Assembly (NCBI GenBank): GCA_965220465.1
Contig: CBDCPZ010000025.1
Location: forward strand, 124,001-188,000
Source: JAHDHW01 sp965220465
Lineage (GTDB): Bacteria > Bacteroidota > Bacteroidia > Chitinophagales > Saprospiraceae
Direction of reading: 5' to 3'
DNA length: 64,000 nucleotides
Under the pieces are notes generated by a model. The model had not been told where the DNA came from and searched no databases. It saw nothing but the letters and a program-made list of their open reading frames with translations. The position numbers were made by a program, and so were the translations under genes. Shown here one piece after another: positions 47,304 to 55,940 of the stretch. How positions within the stretch are numbered: position 1 is the first letter of the stretch; each line of letters begins with the position of its first letter.

Positions 47304-48768
47304 CAATGTCATTAAGTTAGAATATAAAAAATATGAGAATCAGTTTCAGAAATAAAAAAAGTTAGATGATTTTTAGGTGAAAACCAAATTCACAAGTCAT
47401 CTAACTCAATAAAAATGTTAAAGACAAATGTACAAATTATAAAAGAGGTCAGATCTTTTTTTGAAGCATCCCAATTAGATATGGCTAAGTATGTTACAAA
47501 AGAAGGAGCGTTTACCAGAGCAAAAAAGTTAAGTTTTTCAGCAATAGTTTTATTTCTATTACAATTACCAAAGAGAAGTTTAAGTATTGAATTAGAGGAT
47601 TATTTTGAATCAATAAACTCATCAGAGTTGATCTGTACAAAGAGTGCTTTCAGCCAGGCACGGTATAAACTGAGAGAAGATTATTTTGAACAATGGAATA
47701 AAGCATTATTGAAAAGCTACTATAGCAACAACGATGAAGGATTGGTATTGTGGAAGGGCTTTGTTTTACAAGGTGTAGATGGAACTACCCTATACTTAAC
47801 AGACCATGAGGCATTGAGAGAAAAGTTTGGAACATTATCGAATCAACATCAATCCTATCCCATGGCAAGGATTGTAGGACGATATGATTTATTGAATGAG
47901 ATAATTATAAATACTAAAATAGGCCCTATTGGTGAAGGTGAAAAAAGTTTTGCTCTCAAACAATTGGATGAGGTAACTGATAATGTACTAAGCATATATG
48001 ATAGAAACTTTGCAACTTTTGAAATAATATATGAACATTATCAAAGAGGGCTTCCTTTTTTGATTCGGAGTAAACTAAGTGCTAATAATGTAGTAAAACG
48101 ATTTGTGCAAAGTGATCATAATACATCAGTAGTAACTTTTCATGCTACTAAATCAGCCATAGCCGCTTATAAAAAAAGGGAAATCTATTTAACAGAACAG
48201 CATAGTGTTCCTGTTCGTCTTATAAAAGTTAGGTTGAAAACCGGAGAGTTAGAAATATTAATGACCTCATTAGTTGACCAGAAAGAATATCCAAACGAAG
48301 TTTTTGGAGAACTTTATAATAAAAGATGGGGATCAGAAATTTGCTTTGATGTATTGAAGAATAAATTACAGTTAGGTTTATTTAGTGGCCAAAAACCAGC
48401 AGCGATCATTCAGGAGATACATGCTACTGTTTTTAATTGTAACCTAAATTCAATATTAGTTAAAGCGTGTAAAGAGGCAGAAGAAAAAGTAAGTCAAAAA
48501 AGAACACACTTGTATAAAGTCAATAAAAATATAAGTATTGGGCTTATGATTAAGAAAGTTGTTCAATTATTCCGAATCCCTCAGCAAAAAGTTGAAGCAT
48601 TAATCCAAAAACTCATTGTGAAGTTCAATCGTTATATGGAACCTGTAAGAAAGGGAAGGTCATTTGATAGAAAATTCAAAAAGAAAACCAGAAGATGTAA
48701 ATTTTATACAACTATCAATTATGCAAGAGCATTCTAAATATATGAAAAAACTTAACTTAATGACATTG
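47304..48768. mobile_element. IS4-family insertion sequence with target duplication
   Basis: Perfect 16-base terminal inverted repeats: CAATGTCATTAAGTTA at 47304-47319 and its complement at 48753-48768. GCGGGTGCC flanks the left end directly (47295-47303) and recurs one base beyond the right end (48770-48778), consistent with a 9-10 base target duplication with one changed base. Removing it joins GCGCGGGTGCC to AGCATAGAGC. Confidence 0.88.
47415..48737 (+). CDS. IS4-family transposase (DDE)
   Basis: 440 residues, uninterrupted, filling a 1465-bp element with intact ends. Catalytic-type motifs: LQGVDGTTLYLTDHEALREK (first Asp), SIYDRNFATFEIIYEHYQRG (second Asp), and the YREK-type box seen here as ELYNKRWGSEICFDVLKNKL (Glu). 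These are the DDE and Y-(2)-R-(3)-E-(6)-K signature of the IS4 superfamily. The basic C-terminus (KGRSFDRKFKKKTRRCKF) is typical. The stop lies inside the right end, 16 bases before the terminal repeat. Intact ends, target duplication and reading frame suggest recent transposition. Confidence 0.9.
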   Translation: MLKTNVQIIKEVRSFFEASQLDMAKYVTKEGAFTRAKKLSFSAIVLFLLQLPKRSLSIELEDYFESINSSELICTKSAFSQARYKLREDYFEQWNKALLKSYYSNNDEGLVLWKGFVLQGVDGTTLYLTDHEALREKFGTLSNQHQSYPMARIVGRYDLLNEIIINTKIGPIGEGEKSFALKQLDEVTDNVLSIYDRNFATFEIIYEHYQRGLPFLIRSKLSANNVVKRFVQSDHNTSVVTFHATKSAIAAYKKREIYLTEQHSVPVRLIKVRLKTGELEILMTSLVDQKEYPNEVFGELYNKRWGSEICFDVLKNKLQLGLFSGQKPAAIIQEIHATVFNCNLNSILVKACKEAEEKVSQKRTHLYKVNKNISIGLMIKKVVQLFRIPQQKVEALIQKLIVKFNRYMEPVRKGRSFDRKFKKKTRRCKFYTTINYARAF

Positions 48769-49004
48769 AGCGGGTGCCAGCATAGAGCTTGGCCTTTATT
48801 TTCTGCGCTGCTTGATACGGTGTGTCAAATAGTGATTGCAAAAGGATTTTTGGTGCCTTTTCATCGAATGGAAAAGGCACTCGCCGAAGGCTTTCAATAT
48901 GGATCATTAGGACAATAACAGATAACTTGAACCAGCACAAAATCTTTAAAAAAATGCTATTTAATGAAAAAGAATAATATAAAATATTCGGGATGACTCA
49001 TGTT

Positions 49005-49333
49005 TTTTTTACCTCTCAGGAGCAAGTTTAGATAAACTGAGTGGAAAAGTGGGAAGTTAAATTTATCTTCGATTTATAGCCCTTGAAACATCAAAAAAAA
49101 GGGTGCTTTTTCTTTTTACAATTTTCATATCTTTGAATAAGCCAGAACTAATCAAGACTGAATCTGGATTGTATTCTGTCTTTTTTGTTGCGTTTTAAGG
49201 TTAAATAAAATCAAACTTTCTTGCGCCGATAAGTCATATACCTGACACTAGTGGTGGGTATACACTAGTTGTACACAATTATTAAATCAACAGTCAAAGA
49301 GGAAGATGAATAGCTGAAAAACAAAATTAGAAT
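49005..49333. other. Gene-free region right of the insertion cluster
   Basis: About 330 bases without a credible gene. It presumably holds the promoter of the AraC regulator at 49334; TACACTAGTTGTACA near 49260-49275 is a short near-palindrome that could be an operator. Nothing else was recognised. Confidence 0.45.
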
Positions 49334-50149
49334 ATGGCAACTTTTTTTAAAAAAATATACGAAAACAATTGGGCTAAGGTCATTCTTATTACTTCTGATT
49401 ATAACGAAAATTACTCGGAAAGAGATCACAATTATTTCAATTCTATTTCATTCCCAGTATGCAATGGTTTTCTTCTAGAAACTATCAACTTTAAAGGTTT
49501 TATTGATTCAAACACTATAATCTTTGAAAAAGAAAATATTGATTTCTCAATATCGAAATTTAAAGAATTTAAAAATGATATTTCTTTATCTTTCCAATTC
49601 AAAGATGATGTAGTCAGTTTTAATAAAAAAATACTTAAAAACAAGACCGTTGCCTCCTATTATCGTCATCCAAAATATAAACAACTAATTCATTACTTTT
49701 TAGCAGGCAATTGCAAGTTAAATCATTTACTAAGTGATGAGTTTTTAGAAGAATTTTTACTTGAATTCTCTTCATTGAAAGTGAAAGATTCGACTCAAAT
49801 TAAATTTGTAAACTTACAAAGGATTGAAAGGGCTAAAGAGTTTATCAACAATTCATTTAATGAAAATATCAGACTAATAGACATTGCGAATACTTGCCAT
49901 ATTAGCCCATTCCATTTTGCGCGCATCTTCAAAAAACAAACTGGATATTCTCCAAACGATTTTCTACTGAAGACAAGAATTGAAAACGCTAAAGAACTAT
50001 TAAAAAAAGAAGGCTCGATTTGCGAGATCGCTTTTAATTCAGGGTTTAATAGTCTTGAGCATTTTTCTTATTCTTTTAAAAAAGCTGTAAAACAATCACC
50101 TACCGGATATAGAAATAGCAAGATTTCTAAAGCTTTCCTTCTAGCCTAA
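49334..50149 (+). CDS. AraC-family transcriptional regulator
   Basis: 271 residues. The C-terminal ~100 residues (about 165-265) hold the two AraC helix-turn-helix motifs: IRLIDIANTCHISPFHFARI with FKKQTGYSPNDFLLK, and SICEIAFNSGFNSLEHFSYS with FKKAVKQSPTGYR. The N-terminal ~150 residues are poorly conserved and could bind an effector. The NTF2-like exported protein follows 20 bases later, so the two form an operon and the regulator may control it. No membrane segment. This is the one intact AraC regulator of the three in this accessory region. Confidence 0.88.
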   Translation: MATFFKKIYENNWAKVILITSDYNENYSERDHNYFNSISFPVCNGFLLETINFKGFIDSNTIIFEKENIDFSISKFKEFKNDISLSFQFKDDVVSFNKKILKNKTVASYYRHPKYKQLIHYFLAGNCKLNHLLSDEFLEEFLLEFSSLKVKDSTQIKFVNLQRIERAKEFINNSFNENIRLIDIANTCHISPFHFARIFKKQTGYSPNDFLLKTRIENAKELLKKEGSICEIAFNSGFNSLEHFSYSFKKAVKQSPTGYRNSKISKAFLLA

Positions 50150-50169
50150 ACATAGCTTTACATCTAAAA

Positions 50170-50631
50170 ATGAGCAGAATTAAACTTATTGTATTTATGT
50201 TGCCTATTTTCTTAAGCAATACACTTTATTCTCAAAATTATAATTTATCAATTATGGAAAAAGATGTTTTAGGTGTCATTAAAGCATTCAATAAAGCATT
50301 TGCCGCTAATGACGTAGAGCGGTATTTTAGCTTCATTCACGAAGAAATAACACTCTTTATCCCATCAAGCCCTTACAGAATTGAAGGAAAAGTTGACGAC
50401 AAAGAAGAGTTTGTTTGGTCTTTAGAAAGAGAACGTACTAAGGTTGGCTTTTTTCAAGAACTGCAACCCAAAATCCAAGTTCTGAATGAATCAACTGCTC
50501 TGGTGACCTATCACAATAGAGGAGCTTATGGAGCAGAAGAAAATGAGAGTATTTTATATTTAAAAGAAAGCAATTTACTTATTAAGGAAAATAACAAATG
50601 GAAAATCATTCACATTCATGTATCTAAATAA
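50170..50631 (+). CDS. Exported NTF2-like / SnoaL-like protein
   Basis: 153 residues. Signal peptide (LIVFMLPIFLSNTLYSQ), then a small alpha+beta barrel of NTF2/DUF4440 type (VLGVIKAFNKAFAANDVERY, ISIL... SLERERTKVGFFQELQPKIQ, NKWKIIHIHVSK). The family includes enzymes, ligand-binding and stress proteins, and the sequence does not give a substrate. A start at the internal Met29 (MEKDVLGV) would make a cytosolic form without the signal peptide. The hydrophobic leader favours the longer form. It follows the AraC gene closely and probably is controlled with it. Confidence 0.75.
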   Translation: MSRIKLIVFMLPIFLSNTLYSQNYNLSIMEKDVLGVIKAFNKAFAANDVERYFSFIHEEITLFIPSSPYRIEGKVDDKEEFVWSLERERTKVGFFQELQPKIQVLNESTALVTYHNRGAYGAEENESILYLKESNLLIKENNKWKIIHIHVSK

Positions 50632-50772
50632 TGAGTTTCACCCACAAACCACTCACCAAAAATAGTTGGGATTATTGAGAATAGAAACTGTGTGCAACAA
50701 AAAATAAACACCATTAAAACAGGCTTTTATGCAGCATGAAAATATTCCCTCATGAAATAACTTATATTTCGT

Positions 50773-51756
50773 TTAGTTATATTGAGTGATTTTATAAAGT
50801 TTAAGGTGACGAGCGATTATAACGGTACCATAAAGAGGAATAAAGGTGATTAAGAACAATGCGACGAGCAAGCCAAAAGAGTTATCCTCGAATCCTATGG
50901 AATCTACTAGCGGATTAATTAATCGATCTATCGCGATAAACCCGAGGACTGCGAGGAGAACACGTGCCGATCTTTTCCATACATTTCCTTTGTCTGATGG
51001 CAATCCTGTTCGGAGAAGAAGTGCGTATGTAACTAATAACCCTAATAGTCTTCCTATATCCTCTTTATCCAACAGATCAATAAAAGGAGCTAAAACAACA
51101 AGAGTAATTCCAAATAGAGTCCATCTTAACAATGCTGAAGCACTTGACCCTTTTGAGTTTTCAGAATTAAGAGGACGGACAATGAAGGCCGCGATAGCAA
51201 CAGCAAAAATACCAACTACCATACCTCCTAAAACATCCGCAATAAAATGTCGCCCCAAATACATTCGGGACAAAGCCATTAGAAAAACCCAAAAAAAGGA
51301 AAACATTAAAACTCCTCTCGAACGAAAGAAAAATGCAAGGCCAAAGAAGAATGCTGCAGCCAAGGCGACATGACCGGAAGGTAATCCATAACTCCAGTCA
51401 GTTTGAATTTTAGCGGCTTCCATAGCCTCCGAAGATGGTAGTGTCCAGAAGCTTTTAGCCCCACCCCCATCTACTAATAGTGGCGGCCGTTCATAACCCG
51501 GTTCTATTACTCTATTATCAACATCACTTGGTCGAGGAAACATTAAACCTCTTTTAAGACCGTCAGTCAAAAGACCACAAATCAGAATAGTCAGAAATAC
51601 AAAAAGACTCTGTTTTAAACGCACGCCAAAGATCAAAACGATAAGTATCGTGGCATAAACTGGTGTATATCCAAGTAATGAAATTGTTGACATTAGCCAA
51701 GTCAACCCAGGAGATTCCAAAGATTGTAACCATAAAACAGGTTCTACCTGAAACAT
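50773..51756 (-). CDS. PAP2-family membrane phosphatase
   Basis: 327 residues with about nine hydrophobic segments. The phosphatidic-acid-phosphatase signature is complete: KRGLMFPRPSD (KxxxxxxRP), YGLPSGHVALAAAF (PSGH), and SRMYLGRHFIADVLGG (SRxxxxxHxxxD). The enzymes dephosphorylate lipid phosphates such as undecaprenyl pyrophosphate at the outer face of the inner membrane. The extra C-terminal membrane segments (after about residue 200) make it longer than minimal PAP2 proteins. It is convergent with the NTF2-like gene and has an IS630 transposase just upstream. Confidence 0.9.
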   Translation of the reverse strand: MFQVEPVLWLQSLESPGLTWLMSTISLLGYTPVYATILIVLIFGVRLKQSLFVFLTILICGLLTDGLKRGLMFPRPSDVDNRVIEPGYERPPLLVDGGGAKSFWTLPSSEAMEAAKIQTDWSYGLPSGHVALAAAFFFGLAFFFRSRGVLMFSFFWVFLMALSRMYLGRHFIADVLGGMVVGIFAVAIAAFIVRPLNSENSKGSSASALLRWTLFGITLVVLAPFIDLLDKEDIGRLLGLLVTYALLLRTGLPSDKGNVWKRSARVLLAVLGFIAIDRLINPLVDSIGFEDNSFGLLVALFLITFIPLYGTVIIARHLKLYKITQYN

Positions 51757-51790
51757 ATTTTTAATTCATTTATCGTGCTTATACCTTTAA

Positions 51791-52846
51791 TTAATTGTTA
51801 TGGGAATGTACAGACGTACCACCCACTGTCCTGAAATTCAGAGAGAGTAGCGATTTTAAATCTGACTTATAGTCCTTGATATTTTCTAAAAAATCAATTA
51901 TTTCATTTTTGAAATCATCATATTTTTCAAAATAAATCGAATTAATTATTTTCTGTTTTAAGTAGCCCCATAAGCGTTCAATTAAATTAAGGTTGGGGGA
52001 ATAAGGGGGTAAGAAAATAAATTTTATCCTTTTATTTTCGGCCCATTCCTTTAGCACTCTATTTCGATTATATTTTGCATTATCGCAAATGAAATAGATG
52101 GTCCCTTTTCTATGCTTTTTTAGTAAGGATTGACAAAGCCTTTGGGTAGATTGAGCATTTACACTTTTGGTAATATCATAAACCAATTTTGTTGAGTCTG
52201 TTGCATTAATTGCTGCATTGATATTCACTCTCTTCCTGCCACTGTTTGCTTGTATCTCGAAACTTTTTCCTCGCTTTATCCATCCTCTGCTTTTTATGGT
52301 GTTGTGAGTCGGATGACAGCCGTCAGAGTAATAAACCACGGCTTGTCCAGCTTTTTGTTCTTCTAATATGGCTGGTAATACTTCTTCTAAAAATTCAACC
52401 TGCGCCTGTTCATCCGCTTTACCCGGAACTACTTTTGTTTCTTTATATTCATAACCCAGGCGATGAAGCAAGGGAATCAATCCTGTTGGAGTATATTTAA
52501 CATCAAATTCTTCCTCTATAAATTGACATATAAATTTTGAATCTGAGTAGCAATTCTCTTCTAAATGTTCGTCCAGTAGTGTTAATTGTTCTTCTGATAA
52601 TTTTCCTGAATATGGAATGTAACCATCCTCAATATATTTTTTAAGACCTACTTTTTTATAGGCCTTTTCATATCTGTAAATCGTATTATCATCTATGCCC
52701 AATGCCAATTCTACCATTTTTACTTCATAGCCCTGATCTAACATTATTATTACTGTTACTTTTATGTAACGACGACGATGCAAGCCTGGTTTCTGCTGAA
52801 TTTTTCGCAGTGCTTTTAATTCTTCGGATGTTAACTCTATTTTCAC
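51791..52846 (-). CDS. IS630-family transposase
   Basis: 351 residues, uninterrupted. An N-terminal helix-turn-helix (GLHRRRYIKVTVIIMLDQGY, MVELALGIDDNTIYRYEKAY) precedes a DDE core with Asp175 (VYYSDGCHPTHN), Asp255 (YFICDNAKYNRN) and Glu290 (LPPYSPNLNLIERLWGYLKQ), with 34 residues between the second Asp and the Glu, as in IS630/Tc1. The element should be flanked by a TA duplication, but I could not find clear terminal repeats, so edges are not given. It sits 35 bases before the PAP2 start. Confidence 0.9.
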   Translation of the reverse strand: MKIELTSEELKALRKIQQKPGLHRRRYIKVTVIIMLDQGYEVKMVELALGIDDNTIYRYEKAYKKVGLKKYIEDGYIPYSGKLSEEQLTLLDEHLEENCYSDSKFICQFIEEEFDVKYTPTGLIPLLHRLGYEYKETKVVPGKADEQAQVEFLEEVLPAILEEQKAGQAVVYYSDGCHPTHNTIKSRGWIKRGKSFEIQANSGRKRVNINAAINATDSTKLVYDITKSVNAQSTQRLCQSLLKKHRKGTIYFICDNAKYNRNRVLKEWAENKRIKFIFLPPYSPNLNLIERLWGYLKQKIINSIYFEKYDDFKNEIIDFLENIKDYKSDLKSLLSLNFRTVGGTSVHSHNN

Positions 52847-53070
52847 AACGCTATTATACGAATTTTCCCAATCTTCTTAATTTTGGGTATAGATTAAAAC
52901 GTTTCAACTATTCAGATTTAAAGTAACGCATAACTTAAAAGTAAGTAATTACAATAGTAAACTCCATACTTAATCAAGTAATTTGAGAAAAATAGGCACA
53001 ATATCGTGAACAATCATTCCCTAAGGTATTGGCTAAATTCATTACTTTTAATTTTTAAATAAAATACGTT
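52847..53070. other. AT-rich gap after the IS630 transposase start
   Basis: About 220 bases without a gene, probably the IS630 left end and flanking AT-rich sequence. No inverted end was recognised. Confidence 0.4.
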
Positions 53071-53181
53071 GTTTAACACCGGCTATTCTTCCATGCCAGC
53101 TTAGCAGCACGCGGCAAATTCGCTACAAGCCAACGCACTTTGCAAATTTGCTGGTACCTCGAGCATAGCCCATCGTTAGGC
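53071..53181 (+). other. attC-like imperfect palindrome
   Basis: A 111-base structure starts with GTTTAAC (matching RYYYAAC) and ends with GTTAGGC (matching GTTRRRY), the outer boxes of integron attC sites. Inner arms also pair: GGCTA near 53081 with TAGCC near 53165, ATGCCAGC with GCTGGTAC. The length is within the range of chromosomal attC sites. A degenerate relative of its right half lies at 58845-58911. No integrase is in the window, and an unrelated palindromic repeat family is the alternative. Confidence 0.5.
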
Positions 53182-53292
53182 GCAATTTTTAAATACTGGC
53201 TGACCTCATTAATCAATATCTTCCTAAAAAAGTTTAAGAAAAATGAAAAGATTCGTCATAAGGATTATTCTTTTTAATAATACCTTTATATC

Positions 53293-53817
53293 ATGAATCG
53301 TGTAGAGAATGTCATTAATTATTTGAATAAGAATGTCAATGAACGACTAAGTATTGATGACATTGCAAATAAAGTTTATTTATCTCCGGTACAACTTTAT
53401 AGAGTTTTCAAAAAAGCAACAGGATTAACTCCTATACAATACCACGAACATTTAAAAATAAAGGAAAGTCTAAACCTGTTGCTACATTCAGAAAAAATTA
53501 GTGAAGTAGCTTTTGACTTGGGCTATGAAAATTATGAAACCTTTTCTCGAGCTTTTAAAAAGATATCCAACTTTACTCCTTCAGATTTTCTTTGGGGAAT
53601 TTCTTACATAAACGCTCAGCCGAGCTATTGCAATTATGCTCTGGTAAAAGAAGATGCATCTTTATCTCAGATTAAACAGCTTATCATAGAGCCCCAAGAT
53701 ATCATTTATGACACTTCAGCTATGTTGATCTATCGTTTATATCCACAAATTAAAGGGAGGCCACAAATTAAAAGGTGCACTCGATCTGAAGAATTCATGA
53801 GGCTCAATCTAACATAA
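53293..53817 (+). CDS. AraC-family regulator, C-terminally truncated
   Basis: 174 residues. The N-terminal ~105 residues carry the complete double helix-turn-helix (LSIDDIANKVYLSPVQLYRV with FKKATGLTPIQYHEH, KISEVAFDLGYENYETFSRA with FKKISNFTPSDF). In this subfamily the HTH is N-terminal and a GyrI-like ligand-binding domain of about 150 residues should follow. Only ~65 residues remain, ending RSEEFMRLNLT. The gene therefore looks truncated by deletion or frameshift and may bind DNA without the normal effector control. It lies just after the attC-like palindrome. Confidence 0.75.
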   Translation: MNRVENVINYLNKNVNERLSIDDIANKVYLSPVQLYRVFKKATGLTPIQYHEHLKIKESLNLLLHSEKISEVAFDLGYENYETFSRAFKKISNFTPSDFLWGISYINAQPSYCNYALVKEDASLSQIKQLIIEPQDIIYDTSAMLIYRLYPQIKGRPQIKRCTRSEEFMRLNLT

Positions 53818-53939
53818 TTCTAAAATTATAGAAAAGAATTACAATGATACTTCTGTTAACTAATGACGGGTTAGTTATGTCATTTACATGAGTAGATGAG
53901 GAAAATTAAATTCCTCGAAATACCAAAAAACTATAATAA

Positions 53940-54632
53940 ATGATAATTTCAACACATATATTAATGTGCATAATTGGATTGGTTTATCCGGGATATATCA
54001 TATTGACGCACAATAAAATAAATGGTCGAATAAAAAAAGAAGAAAAATATAGGTTAGTTGACTACAAACAAACAATCTTCATTTTTTGGGTATTGACTTT
54101 GTTAATTATAAGTAATACGTTCATTGACAAATCAATTCCTCTTAATTTCTATCCAGGCTTTAATATTACAGGAATTGTCCTGGCTGCTTTAATCCTAATT
54201 TTTATTGGATTACAGATTGCTACATCCAAGGTTACGACGATGGAAAAAGCAAAATCTGTAATAGAAAAAATGAAGGACAACATTCATTACCTTCCAAAAT
54301 CCAAACGCGAATTTATCTGGTTTAATTTACTCTCATTAAGTGCTGGAATTTGCGAGGAAATCATCTTTCGGTTATTTATGTTTTCTTATTTACTTGAAAA
54401 TATAAATTTGACCACAGCATTCATTTTGACAAATGTAATCTTTGCCTTAACGCATATCGGTAGCGGTAAGCAAAATATAATAAGTGCATTTATTCTTGGA
54501 TTACTATTTACAGCCATTTATTATTTTACTGACAATATATGGTTGCCTATAATATTACATAGCTCAATTGACATTAGTACTGGATATTTAAGCTATCAGG
54601 CTCAAAAATTAGAAAAGACCTTTATTGACTAA
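53940..54632 (+). CDS. CPBP-family intramembrane metalloprotease (CAAX/Abi type)
   Basis: 230 residues with about six to seven hydrophobic segments. Catalytic motifs are present: EExxxR at Glu139-Glu140-Arg144 (CEEIIFRLF), His172 (FALTHIGSG) and His207 (IILHSSIDIS). These are the metal-binding and active-site residues of the CPBP (CAAX protease and bacteriocin-processing) family, which cleaves membrane-anchored or bacteriocin-like substrates within the membrane. It follows the truncated AraC gene by 120 bases and is not clearly co-transcribed. Substrate unknown. Confidence 0.86.
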   Translation: MIISTHILMCIIGLVYPGYIILTHNKINGRIKKEEKYRLVDYKQTIFIFWVLTLLIISNTFIDKSIPLNFYPGFNITGIVLAALILIFIGLQIATSKVTTMEKAKSVIEKMKDNIHYLPKSKREFIWFNLLSLSAGICEEIIFRLFMFSYLLENINLTTAFILTNVIFALTHIGSGKQNIISAFILGLLFTAIYYFTDNIWLPIILHSSIDISTGYLSYQAQKLEKTFID

Positions 54633-54858
54633 TAGAAATAAATACTTATCAAGAGTTTTTCCCAGTCTTTCATAATATTGTAGCTTTTAGTCAACTACAA
54701 ATATCCGGAATGGGAAGCTTTTATTTTTTTTATTCCGTTATTCGCATAAATGACTCATAAGCCATCATTTCAAAATTAATGCAAAAAACAACTGCATACA
54801 ACAACTGCATCATGAGTTGAGCTTTTAAAAGAACATTTCCTTCAACCATAATTTAAAA

Positions 54859-55698
54859 TCACTTTCCCAATTTTTCTTCCTCATGCATATTGGGGGTTAA
54901 AAAAAGATGATTTATTTCATTTTTTTCAGAAAAATAATGTTTGGGTGATGCTCCTATAATTCTTTTAAAAGAATGACTGAAATGAGCCAAATCGTGATAT
55001 TCGAGAAAAAAAGCGGCCTCAGAAATGGAATATTTTTCATAAAGTATGAGCGTTAACGCTTTTCGAATTCGGATGATTTCACCAAAGCGCTTAGGACTTA
55101 TTCCTACATAAGTCGAAAAAAGTTTCCTTAAATATCTATCATTGAGATTCGTGGATTTTGATACATTCGAAATGCTTACTCTACCATGTGATGCTGTAAT
55201 TTTCAGGATAGCTTTTTTAAGAAGATTTAACCCTGGTCTGTTCTCTTGATGTTTTTTGATAAAGAATTGTTCAACAATTTTAATGCTATCTCTCATGGAT
55301 TTTATCTCTTTAGTGACTTCAAATAACCAATTAATTTCTTCCCCAAAAATTAAGACCGGGTTAATTAAAAATTCAGAGGAATTTACTAAAGAGGAATTTA
55401 CTAAAGCTACATTTGTAAATCTTGAAACCATCCCTGTTTTAAACACCACACCCACCATTTTTACCTGATGATTAAATTTGATATTACGGGGTTTTTTATC
55501 GGCTTTATGAATGAAACATTCCGGAAATTCGAAAAATGTTTGTCCACTATGCCCATACAAAGGTGATCCATAGTTTAAAATAAAAGTATCGTAGACTGAA
55601 GGTAAAATTCGCTCTACCGATATTTTTTCTCTTTCAAGTTCCAGAGTGAAAAAATATTCAATCGAACCGCTTAATTGCTCATCAGGTAATGTATTTGT
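54859..55698 (-). pseudogene. AraC-family regulator with broken N-terminus
   Basis: The C-terminal DNA-binding part is intact: VSISNVSKSTNLNDRYLRKL and YSISEAAFFLEYHDLAHFSH with FKRIIGASPKHYF. The longest frame with a start begins at a TTG at 55560, which is in the middle of a domain. The same frame continues coherently upstream (LPDEQLSGSIEYFFTLELER) to about 55698 without any ATG, GTG or TTG until an in-frame TGA at 55699-55701, where a proper start should be. Thus the true N-terminus has been lost by a stop or frameshift. The missing part would be a DUF6597-type effector domain. It may still be expressed as a short form. Confidence 0.68.
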
Positions 55699-55701
55699 TC
55701 A

Positions 55702-55940
55702 AACCCATAACCAAAGTCATTTTAAAAAATTAATTCATAATGATGAAGTTTAAAGATCGCCAACTTTTATGAATAACCTATCGGATTTATAAATCTGTAG
55801 GCGAAAAAGGCCGATTTATACAAGATGTTATACCAGAATATACAATTTACCATGCCGATTTATACAACCTAATTCGCTTTTTGAAACGATTAGATAAAAA
55901 AAGCTCTTTTTATTAAACCACTTCAAAGAAATATTTTGAC
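55702..55940. other. Gap between the broken AraC gene and the esterase
   Basis: About 240 bases without a credible gene. A run of plain AT-rich sequence precedes the esterase start. No promoter, repeat or terminator was recognised. Confidence 0.4.

Larger units (their letters stand above)
45143..49004. mobile_element. Nested insertion cluster bounded by 20-bp inverted repeats
   Basis: AAACATGAGTCATCCCGAAT at 45143-45162 recurs as its perfect reverse complement at 48985-49004. The 3.86 kb between contain an IS1634-type and an IS4-type element plus leftover sequence. Either these repeats are the ends of a composite or host element, or they are the two arms of a single original terminator (both are followed or preceded by T/A runs) split by insertions into its loop. 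The second reading fits their position just after the 44296 gene. Confidence 0.55.

Noticed and set aside
48769..48984. A gene ending FLVPFHRMEKALAEGFQYGS right of the IS4 element
   Set aside because: The frame is continuous with the transposase 3' end and matches no family; it is leftover target sequence.
51760..52960. Terminal inverted repeats of the IS630 element
   Set aside because: Comparison of the flanks gave only a short GTTATG match, not enough to set ends or a TA duplication.
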